From NCBI GenBank assembly GCA_903828665.1, contig CAIKMZ010000001.1:1-34045 (forward strand): a DNA stretch of 34,045 bases. Direction: 5' to 3'. The DNA comes from an uncultured beta proteobacterium (GTDB lineage Bacteria > Pseudomonadota > Gammaproteobacteria > Burkholderiales > Burkholderiaceae_C). The stretch's first letter is position 1. Every line of letters starts with the position of its first letter. Positions 28,797 through 34,045 of this stretch are shown piece after piece. A program made the translations under genes and the position numbers. The notes below the pieces were generated by a model. The model searched no databases. It had not been told where the DNA came from and saw only the letters and a list, made by a program, of their open reading frames with translations.

Positions 28797-29522
28797 ATGA
28801 CTTCTACCTCATTGAACGCTGATCCGGCTGAACTGGCCAAGTTTTCCGACCTTGCTCACCGCTGGTGGGACACCGCGGGTGAATTTCGCCCCCTGCATCA
28901 GATGAATCCACTTCGGCTGGAGTGGATCAACAGCCTTTCGCCCTTGGCGGGGCAAAAGGTTCTTGACGTCGGTTGCGGCGGCGGCATTCTGGCCGATGCC
29001 ATGGCGCGCTCAGGTGCACTGGTGACGGGGATTGACCTGGCCAGCAAAGCCCTGCGGGTGGCGCAACTGCATGCGCTCGAGGTGCAGACGCCCAATCTGC
29101 AGTACCGCGAAATCAGTGCCGAGGCGCTGGCGCTGGAGCAACCGGGTGGCTATGACGTGGTGACCTGCATGGAAATGCTCGAACACGTGCCCGATCCGGC
29201 CTCGATCGTGCGCGCTTGCGCCGCGCTGGTCAAACCCGGTGGCTGGGTCTTCTTTTCGACCTTGAACCGCAACCCCAAATCGTTCCTGTTTGCCATCGTC
29301 GGTGCCGAGTACGTGCTCAATCTGCTGCCGCGCGGCACGCATGAATACGCAAAGATGGTTCGCCCCAGTGAATTGGCCGCTTACTGCCGCGCTGCCGATC
29401 TGGACCTGCGGCATGCCCGTGGCATGGGGCACAACCCGTTGACCCAGCGCTTCTGGCTGAGCTCGGGCACCAGCGTCAACTACCTGTTTGCCACGCAGAA
29501 GTCGGAACTGGCGAGCCGCTGA
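28797..29522 (+). CDS. ubiG: Ubiquinone O-methyltransferase UbiG
   Basis: A 241-residue SAM-dependent enzyme that performs both O-methylations of ubiquinone synthesis. The N-terminal [21 protein letters not shown] and NPLRLEWI are UbiG hallmarks. Motif I ([15 protein letters not shown]) is at about 55-69; [17 protein letters not shown] and [12 protein letters not shown] follow. The ATG at 28797 is preferred over an upstream in-frame start because it begins just before conserved sequence. It overlaps gph by one base, as in many Proteobacteria. With ubiE, ubiJ and ubiB at the other end, the window encodes four ubiquinone functions. Confidence 0.97.
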   Translation: MTSTSLNADPAELAKFSDLAHRWWDTAGEFRPLHQMNPLRLEWINSLSPLAGQKVLDVGCGGGILADAMARSGALVTGIDLASKALRVAQLHALEVQTPNLQYREISAEALALEQPGGYDVVTCMEMLEHVPDPASIVRACAALVKPGGWVFFSTLNRNPKSFLFAIVGAEYVLNLLPRGTHEYAKMVRPSELAAYCRAADLDLRHARGMGHNPLTQRFWLSSGTSVNYLFATQKSELASR

Positions 29523-30202
29523 TGGGGAGTCCCGGCCTGTTCGCGCAGGTGCGCGCGGTGCTGTTTGATCTGGACGGTACCCTGATTGACAGCGCGCCTG
29601 ATCTGGGTGCTGCGGTCGACAAGATGCGACTGGACCGCGGCCTGCCCTCATTGCCAAGCGAGCGTTATCGATCGGTAGCCGGCGCGGGTGCCCGCGGCCT
29701 GCTCGGCGTGGCGTTTGGCATGACGCCTGAACATGCGCAGTATGACGCCATGCGCGAAGAGTTCTGCGTCAATTACGAGCGCTGCATGACACAAAACACG
29801 TTTGCCTTTGCCGGCGTGCCGGAATTGATCGCCGATCTGCTCGCGCTTGATCTGCCCTGGGGCGTCGTGACCAACAAAGCCTCGCGCTTTGCCGATCCCT
29901 TGACCCGCGCCATGCCCCTTTTCGCGTCGGCCCGCACCGTGATCAGCGGCGACAGCACGCCGTACTCTAAACCCCATCCGGAGCCCCTGCTGGAGGCCGC
30001 CAGGCGGCTTGGCATCGACCCCGCGCATTGCCTCTATGTCGGTGACGATGAGAGGGACATTGTTGCCGGTCTGGCAGCGGGCATGGGGACGGTCGTCGCC
30101 ACCTACGGCTACCTCGGTCTCGAAGCCGATCCGACGCGCTGGGGCGCGCACGCTGTCATTAAATCTCCAGGTGCGCTCTTGCAATTGCTCGTCAGGCCCT
30201 AA
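29522..30202 (+). CDS. gph: Phosphoglycolate phosphatase (HAD superfamily)
   Basis: A 226-residue HAD hydrolase that dephosphorylates 2-phosphoglycolate. HAD motif I is FDLDGTLIDS with D16 as nucleophile and D18 as acid/base; motif II is in WGVVTNK, motif III includes KPHPEPLLEAARRLG, and motif IV is YVGDDERDI. The cap domain after motif I is of the Gph type. The product is slightly shorter than some homologues and could act on other phosphates such as N-acetylmuramic acid 6-phosphate (MupP-like); ubiG-gph adjacency is also seen for mupP in some Proteobacteria. The stop codon overlaps the likely -10 box of the ssrA promoter. Confidence 0.9.
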   Translation: MGSPGLFAQVRAVLFDLDGTLIDSAPDLGAAVDKMRLDRGLPSLPSERYRSVAGAGARGLLGVAFGMTPEHAQYDAMREEFCVNYERCMTQNTFAFAGVPELIADLLALDLPWGVVTNKASRFADPLTRAMPLFASARTVISGDSTPYSKPHPEPLLEAARRLGIDPAHCLYVGDDERDIVAGLAAGMGTVVATYGYLGLEADPTRWGAHAVIKSPGALLQLLVRP

Positions 30203-30205
30203 AAT
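30179..30205 (+). promoter_or_regulatory. Putative ssrA promoter
   Basis: TTGCAA (30179-30184) and TAAAAT (30200-30205) form a sigma-70-type pair with a 15-base spacer, a little short. The -10 box is nine bases before the mature tmRNA 5' end and overlaps the gph stop codon. Confidence 0.5.
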
Positions 30206-30214
30206 AGAAACCTT

Positions 30215-30601
30215 GGGGCTGCACTGGTTTCGACGTGGGTACGGAATCGCTGTGGTGCATGTCGAGCTGAATGCGCTCGTAAAACAGATTCAAAAAAACT
30301 AACTGCAAACGACGAACGTTTCGCACTCGCTGCTTAATAACCAGTGAGCCTTACAACAGCAGGCCGGTGGGCTGGGCAAGGGGTTCCTAGCGCAAGCTGA
30401 GAGCTCCCGGCTGTAAGGTCATACACATCGGCTGGCTCTGGATCGGGTACCTTGGTTCGGAGCAAGACAATAGGGTGCTGGCGTCCTGTGTAGCGTGTGG
30501 CTGCGCGACACAGGTGGCGAGACTCAAATCAGACCACTAAACATGTAGATCTGCTCGAAGATGGCTTGCGGACGCGGGTTCAAATCCCGCCAGCTCCACC
30601 A
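30215..30601 (+). ncRNA. ssrA: Transfer-messenger RNA (tmRNA)
   Basis: One-piece tmRNA of 387 bases that rescues stalled ribosomes with SmpB. The 5' end GGGGCTG pairs with CAGCTCC near the 3' end to form the acceptor stem, followed by ACCA encoded in the gene. The T arm (GCGGGTTCAAATCCCGC) is perfect. The tag reading frame at 30305-30337 encodes ANDERFALAA and a TAA stop, the tag usual in Burkholderiales. The gene is intact, although its 3' end, a common integration hotspot, borders the accessory region. A strong terminator follows. Confidence 0.98.
30305..30337 (+). other. ssrA: tmRNA proteolysis tag reading frame
   Basis: Ten codons, resume codon GCA, encoding ANDERFALAA followed by TAA. 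The C-terminal ALAA directs tagged peptides to ClpXP-type proteases. Confidence 0.96.
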
Positions 30602-30606
30602 TTCAC

Positions 30607-30636
30607 AAGGGCTCGGAAAATCTCCGGGCCCTTTTT
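30607..30636 (+). terminator. Rho-independent terminator of ssrA
   Basis: An 11-base-pair stem, AAGGGCTCGGA with TCCGGGCCCTT (one G-T pair), encloses a five-base loop and ends in TTTTTC. It begins five bases after the encoded CCA end. Confidence 0.93.
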
Positions 30637-30792
30637 CTTACCTGAAATCCCCGCGCCACGCGGGGTTCCGGCCACCTGTGCTGCGGGTGGGATGCGGCCA
30701 GTTCACTCGAAATTCACCACTTTCTAGGCCAGCGCCGTCTCTTTTCTCTGTTTGGCCTGCGGGTAGGCGCAGCCTCTGCTCCATAAAAATCA

Positions 30793-30818
30793 ACAACTTA
30801 CCTTTGCAGGTTTGTTGT
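30793..30818. repeat. Imperfect palindrome
   Basis: ACAAC-TT-ACCT-TTGC-AGGT-TT-GTTGT: two paired blocks (ACAAC/GTTGT and ACCT/AGGT) arranged symmetrically around TTGC with matching TT spacers. It could fold as a hairpin or be a binding site for a dimeric protein. Confidence 0.6.
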
Positions 30819-30833
30819 CAACCACGGCCACCG

Positions 30834-30847
30834 TTCAGGCATCAAAC
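30834..30847. repeat. 14-base direct repeat, copy 1
   Basis: TTCAGGCATCAAAC, identical to 31379-31392. This copy overlaps the relic of the HTH gene's end; the other copy spans the intact HTH gene's end. The repeats are 545 bases apart and flank the BamE-like gene. Confidence 0.9.
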
Positions 30848-30873
30848 GCCACGACACTAGATTGGGCGGGCCA
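30835..30873 (-). pseudogene. Relic of the C-terminal end of an HTH gene like the one at 31380-31832
   Basis: On the - strand this stretch reads WPAQSSVVAFDA and a TGA stop, against WMAQREVVARFDA and TGA in the intact gene: nine matching residues of twelve aligned, one codon deleted, same stop. Upstream of the tryptophan the similarity fades and no start or full frame exists, so it is a fragment rather than a gene. Confidence 0.7.
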
Positions 30874-30906
30874 TAAAACGCTGGAAAAACACATATAGAT
30901 AGGTGG

Positions 30907-31305
30907 TCAAGGCTCTTTCCACTGTGTCAGCTTGTCACTGATAAAGACGAGTTCACCGCCATTTTGGTAATACCACCGTGCCACGCCGCCACCGTTAATA
31001 CGAACTGGCTCACCAAGTAGGGCTCTTACATCGCTCGGGCTCATATCATTCTTCAACTGCCGCCAGCTCGCTAAGGACCTGTACCCTGAGCCTGTCGCTG
31101 CTGCCACTGGCTGTGGACCAGCAGTCGATATGCCCTGTACAGATTCCAGTTTGTTGAGCCGCTGCTTGATGGCCTCAATCTCTTTTTCAAGTTGAGCCGT
31201 GCGATCCGTGGTTTGGGCACCCGCATTCATGGTGAGGACCATCGCAATAAATGCGATCACCAGGACTTGCAGAAACGTATGGATCAATGCTTGCGATTTG
31301 AACAT
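30907..31305 (-). CDS. Small exported protein with coiled coil and BamE/SmpA-like domain
   Basis: A 132-residue protein with an N-terminal signal peptide or anchor (about residues 9-30, ending NAGAQ), a coiled-coil heptad segment (TAQLEKEIEAIKQRLNKLESV, split by hydrophobic positions), a short linker, and a C-terminal domain. The pattern WRQLKNDMSPSDVRALLGEP, then WYYQNGGELVFISDKL, matches the beta-lactamase-inhibitor-like/SmpA-OmlA (BamE) fold. There is no lipobox cysteine, so it is not a lipoprotein. The ATG at 31305 has a GAAGG ribosome-binding site. It lies between two copies of a 14-base repeat, apart from the recombinase module, and its base composition looks less GC-rich than the core genes. 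The domain call is moderate; the function is unknown. Confidence 0.65.
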   Translation of the reverse strand: MFKSQALIHTFLQVLVIAFIAMVLTMNAGAQTTDRTAQLEKEIEAIKQRLNKLESVQGISTAGPQPVAAATGSGYRSLASWRQLKNDMSPSDVRALLGEPVRINGGGVARWYYQNGGELVFISDKLTQWKEP

Positions 31306-31378
31306 CTGGGACCTTCAAAGATAAGGCGGCTCGTTGGCCGAATTTGTTCGACCGCCAATATTCTAAGACATTCACGAT

Positions 31379-31392
31379 TTCAGGCATCAAAC
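31379..31392. repeat. 14-base direct repeat, copy 2
   Basis: TTCAGGCATCAAAC, covering the last four codons (partly) and the stop of the HTH gene. Identical to 30834-30847. Confidence 0.9.
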
Positions 31393-31832
31393 CTCGCCAC
31401 CACCTCCCGCTGCGCCATCCAATCGGTCGGCAGCGGGTTTCGCTGGAACCACAACAGGCTCATGCAACGCGGCTGCTGCCCCGCGAGGATGGTTTGAATG
31501 ATCTCCGGGTCCAGCAGGCATAGCCGCAGCAGCTCGTTGACCGTGGAGTGGTGCAAACCTTCCCGCTTGGCGATGTCACTGCCGCTGGCGACCACGACAT
31601 CGTCGAGCAGTTGCTGCCAATAGAACGCGCGAGTCAATGCCACTTGCAGGGGCTGATCGTGGTGGGGCGCGACTTGGACCTGAGTCCCAACGTCCCCATT
31701 CGGACGCACAACCACTGCGCTCCCGCCACGCTTCTTGATCTTCAGCGGAATGAAGGTGGAAAGTTTGATCTGAGCGCCATCCTTGCGCTCCCGGGCGACT
31801 GCGGCGCCCGTCACATGGATCGTCGCCCTCAT
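31380..31832 (-). CDS. HTH protein of the DUF2924-recombinase module
   Basis: A 150-residue protein. A basic N-terminal strand region (FIPLKIKKRGGSAVVV) is followed by a helix-turn-helix of the KorB/ParB type (about residues 75-115: AFYWQQLLDDVVVASGSDIAKREGLHHSTVNELLRL) and DPEIIQTILAGQQP, then a C-terminal tail LPTDWMAQREVV. As I recall, small proteins with this HTH plus 'ILxGxQP ... LPxDWxxQ' pattern usually follow recombinases linked to DUF2924 genes. Its ATG overlaps the recombinase stop by four bases, so it is translationally coupled. It probably binds DNA as an accessory or regulator of recombination; that role is inferred. Confidence 0.75.
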   Translation of the reverse strand: MRATIHVTGAAVARERKDGAQIKLSTFIPLKIKKRGGSAVVVRPNGDVGTQVQVAPHHDQPLQVALTRAFYWQQLLDDVVVASGSDIAKREGLHHSTVNELLRLCLLDPEIIQTILAGQQPRCMSLLWFQRNPLPTDWMAQREVVARFDA

Positions 31833-33178
31833 ACGGCTTCCTCCAGTTCCTGCAATTCCGCACCGATGGTTCCGGGCATCAGTTCACCCGCCAGGTTCTG
31901 CCAGCCCTGGTCGCGCCAGATGACCTCCAGTCCGTCATTGGCAATTACGACGCGCTCGATCAGTAATTGCGCCAATCGGCATTGCTCGATTGGAAACAGT
32001 TGCTGCCACACCGTGGCCAGCCTGCGCAAGGGCAGGACGACTTCCGGCTCGGCGATAGCTGGTTGGATTTCCCGTACGCGATCCCACACGGACTGCACAA
32101 CATGCGGCGCTGATAATGCCGACACGATCTGCTGCACGACCAAATCTTCGATTGGCGCTGCGGGCAGCGGGACATGTTTGCTGGCCCAAGCGCCAAAGCG
32201 CCTGCGCGTGACTGGCGTGTAGTACCGGTAGGTTCTGCCATCTTTGATGGTGTAGCTTGGCACCAGTCGTTCGCCATCGGACATGAACAACAGACCGCGA
32301 AGCAGCACGGGTTCTTTAACCCGATCGTAGGTCGTTCGCCGACGCTCCACCGCATCCGTGGCAATCAGCGCGTGCACGGCATCCCACTGTGCCTGGGTAA
32401 TGATGGCCTGATGCTGACCGGGATAGCTTTGCCCCTTGTGAACAATCTCGCCCAAGTACATCCGGTTGTAAACCAACTTGTAGATCATCTGCTTGGTAAA
32501 GGGTTTGCCGCCCTTGTTCGTGAGTCCTTCCGCACAATAGGCTCGCGCCATCATCGTGGATGAGCCAACGGTGACGAAGTCGTTGAAGATCCGGCGCACC
32601 AAGGCAGCTTCGACCTCATTGACTACCAACAAGCGATTGCGCACGTCGTAGCCCAATGACAAAGGGCCTCCCATCCATATACCCTTGGCCTTGCTGGCGG
32701 CAATCTTGTCGCGGATCCGTTCGCCTGTGACCTCACGTTCGAACTGCGCGAAAGACAGCAGGATGTTCAGCATCAACCGCCCCATCGATGTGGCTGAATT
32801 GATCTGCTGGGTGACCGCGCTGAAACTAACGCGACAGCGGTCAAACACATCCACCATCCGCGCGAAATCCGCCAGCGAACGTGAAAGACGGTCAATTTTG
32901 TAAACCACCACGATGTCGATCCGTCCTGCCTCAATGTCAGCCATTAACCGGCGCAAGGCTGGTCGCTCCATGTTGCCGCCTGAGAATCCTCCGTCCTCAT
33001 AGTCGTCAGCCACTGGGATCCAGCCTTCGTGGGTCTGGCTTTTGATGAATGCGTGGCCAGCTTCTTTTTGAGCGTCAATGGAATTGAAGGACTGGTCCAG
33101 GCGCTCGTCGCTGGACACGCGGCAGTAGACCGCGCAGCGTTTGGGCGGCACCGCTGGGGTTGTCGAGGCTCTGCTCAT
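31829..33178 (-). CDS. Serine site-specific recombinase, large type
   Basis: A 449-residue recombinase. The resolvase catalytic domain (about 13-160) has the nucleophile S22 in YCRVSSDE, the VYKIDRLSRSLADF arginine motif, and the FAQFEREVTGERIRDKI helix. A 'recombinase' domain follows (about 175-285), including LSLGYDV and NKGGKPFTKQMIYKLVYNRMYLGEIVHKG. The usual zinc-ribbon cysteines are absent; the equivalent region is LLRGLLFMSDGERLVPSY and YRYYTPV, as I recall for recombinases paired with DUF2924. Such enzymes catalyse integration, excision or inversion between short att sites. The start overlaps the DUF2924 stop and the stop overlaps the HTH start, both as ATGA. All core catalytic motifs seem intact. 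Confidence 0.93.
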   Translation of the reverse strand: MSRASTTPAVPPKRCAVYCRVSSDERLDQSFNSIDAQKEAGHAFIKSQTHEGWIPVADDYEDGGFSGGNMERPALRRLMADIEAGRIDIVVVYKIDRLSRSLADFARMVDVFDRCRVSFSAVTQQINSATSMGRLMLNILLSFAQFEREVTGERIRDKIAASKAKGIWMGGPLSLGYDVRNRLLVVNEVEAALVRRIFNDFVTVGSSTMMARAYCAEGLTNKGGKPFTKQMIYKLVYNRMYLGEIVHKGQSYPGQHQAIITQAQWDAVHALIATDAVERRRTTYDRVKEPVLLRGLLFMSDGERLVPSYTIKDGRTYRYYTPVTRRRFGAWASKHVPLPAAPIEDLVVQQIVSALSAPHVVQSVWDRVREIQPAIAEPEVVLPLRRLATVWQQLFPIEQCRLAQLLIERVVIANDGLEVIWRDQGWQNLAGELMPGTIGAELQELEEAV

Positions 33179-33642
33179 TGGGCTGCCCCCTTGTCATCTC
33201 GCAGCCCAAAGAACTTCGGGCCGTTCCATTGCGTGCCTGTGATGTGCCGCGCCGCTGCCGAGAGACTCTTGAACATCTGACCGTCGATTTCGTACAGACC
33301 ATCCCGGGTGACCGTCACGCGATGCTGGCGCTCGTCCCACTCGCGGATCAACGTGGTTCCTGGCATCAGATGCATTTGGATGCCGCGCCCACTTTGCCCG
33401 ATCTGGGTCTTGATCTTGGAGTGCTTGGCTCCGGCTTCTACCAACATGCGGCGCATGGCAGTAGGCAGTGCGCCGTAGGCCCGTTCCTGAATCCTGTAGG
33501 CAAGCCTGGATTCCACGTAACTGCGGTTGCGATGGCTGGGTCGACGCGGGAAATGCGCATCCCACAGCGCCCACAGATCGACCATCGGGAGCGTCGGCAT
33601 GGCTGCAATTTGGGTGGTCACACTTTGGTTTTCATCTTTCAT
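33175..33642 (-). CDS. DUF2924 domain protein
   Basis: A 155-residue protein. The N-terminal part (LPMVDLWALWDAHFPRRPSHRNRSYVESRLAYRIQ, shown in blocks) is the DUF2924 helical region; the C-terminal part (GTTLIREWDERQHRVTVTRDG, then FKSLSAAARHITGTQWNGPKFFGL) is a compact basic domain resembling the 'SLSAAA..ITG...NGxxFFGL' segment found in DNA-associated proteins of mobile elements. DUF2924 genes are typically found directly upstream of a serine recombinase in Proteobacteria, as here, with a four-base overlap. The biochemical role is unknown; a DNA-binding recombination-directionality or accessory factor is a reasonable guess. Confidence 0.88.
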   Translation of the reverse strand: MKDENQSVTTQIAAMPTLPMVDLWALWDAHFPRRPSHRNRSYVESRLAYRIQERAYGALPTAMRRMLVEAGAKHSKIKTQIGQSGRGIQMHLMPGTTLIREWDERQHRVTVTRDGLYEIDGQMFKSLSAAARHITGTQWNGPKFFGLRDDKGAAQ

Positions 33643-33718
33643 TGGCTCAACTTTCTGAGAAGGGTTTGCGGACCTCCATGAACGCTCTTTGGCGACCAGA
33701 AGCCAAGTCCAAACTGGC

Positions 33719-34045
33719 TCATTTCACAACTTCGTTGCGTTCCGTTTGTGCCACCGTGGACTGGAAAGTCGCCACGGCGCCGGTGTGGCGGTCGGTGATC
33801 TGCATGAATGTGATTTCAGTGCGCCACCGACCACACACGACATTCGTGTCATCCGCGTTCAGGGGAAGTAGCCAACCCTTCAAGCCCTCTGGCAAGGTGA
33901 GCAGGTCTGCGGGGCGGTGAATCAGCCAGCCGCCATCGAGTTCAGCCGCCAATTCACGTCCTGCCGCCACGCTGTCTGGAGTGCCATCGACATCAATGAT
34001 TGGCACCCACAGCAGTGCGGTGCCTGCTGCCCACCAGTCCTTCAA
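33719..34045 (-). CDS. Unidentified protein of the accessory region, cut by the window end
   Basis: At least 108 codons on the - strand, with the stop at 33719 and the start beyond the window. I do not recognise the family. Visible features are a Trp-rich beginning (KDWWAAGTALLWVPIIDVDG), an acidic helical middle (AAGRELAAELDGGWLIHRPADLL), LPEGLKGWLLPLNADDTNVV and a polar C-terminal part. No membrane helix or signal peptide is seen in the visible portion. The gene is 76 bases upstream of DUF2924 on the same strand and may be the previous gene of the same transcription unit. Confidence 0.6.
   Translation of the reverse strand: MKDWWAAGTALLWVPIIDVDGTPDSVAAGRELAAELDGGWLIHRPADLLTLPEGLKGWLLPLNADDTNVVCGRWRTEITFMQITDRHTGAVATFQSTVAQTERNEVVK

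Larger units (their letters stand above)
30637..30906. other. Gene-poor junction between ssrA and the accessory region
   Basis: No credible gene. It holds a perfect hairpin CCCCGCG/CGCGGGG (30649-30665, loop CCA, no T tract), an imperfect palindrome at 30793-30818, one copy of a 14-base direct repeat (30834-30847), and a decayed tail of the HTH gene (30835-30873). This is the likely boundary between conserved chromosome and acquired DNA. Confidence 0.7.

Noticed and set aside
30540..30601. A separate tRNA gene at the end of ssrA
   Set aside because: The T arm and CCA end belong to the tRNA-like domain of tmRNA; no anticodon arm is present.
31187..31390. A 67-codon - strand frame overlapping the BamE-like gene
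   Set aside because: It overlaps the better-supported gene in another frame and has no signal, domain or ribosome-binding site.

Overview
The window looks like the chromosome of a betaproteobacterium of the order Burkholderiales, probably Comamonadaceae-like. The support is the high G+C content, the gene order (gyrA-serC-pheA-tyrA-aroA/cmk-rpsA-ihfB-lapAB; ubiE-Tim44-like-ubiJ-ubiB; ompA-ubiG-gph-ssrA), the aroA-cmk fusion, the short OmpA with an Ala/Pro linker, and the tmRNA tag ANDERFALAA. This assignment comes from remembered synteny and family knowledge, not from a search.

Layout. (1) 1-2560, + strand: the end of a two-partner-secretion outer-membrane transporter, overlapping a CHASE2 adenylate cyclase. 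(2) 2708-7068, +: a ubiquinone cluster (DUF971, ubiE, Tim44-like, ubiJ, ubiB). (3) 7153-13808, +: FmdB zinc ribbon, DUF502 membrane protein, aspS, nudB, EEP nuclease/phosphatase, cardiolipin synthase, folE and a BLUF photoreceptor. nudB and folE supply early folate-pathway steps. (4) 13845-27723, - strand: a ComEA-like HhH protein, LPS heptose genes hldD and hldE1, lapB/lapA, ihfB, rpsA, the fused aroA-cmk, tyrA, pheA, serC and gyrA. Aromatic amino acid, LPS and translation functions share this block. (5) 27985-30601, +: OmpA-family protein, ubiG, gph and the tmRNA gene. (6) 30602-34045: an accessory region next to ssrA. It holds a BamE-like small protein and a translationally coupled module on the - strand (DUF2924 protein, serine recombinase, HTH protein), plus an unidentified gene cut by the window end.

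The core genes are intact and ordinary. The least explained part is 30602-34045. There a 14-bp perfect direct repeat flanks the BamE-like gene, and the outer repeat copy lies inside a decayed second copy of the HTH gene's C-terminal end. That points to repeated insertion or rearrangement of a DUF2924/recombinase-type element beside ssrA. Other points worth checking are the folE-BLUF pair, the TpsB-cyclase overlap, a terminator that abuts the nudB start codon, and terminator-like or structured leaders upstream of ompA and rpsA.
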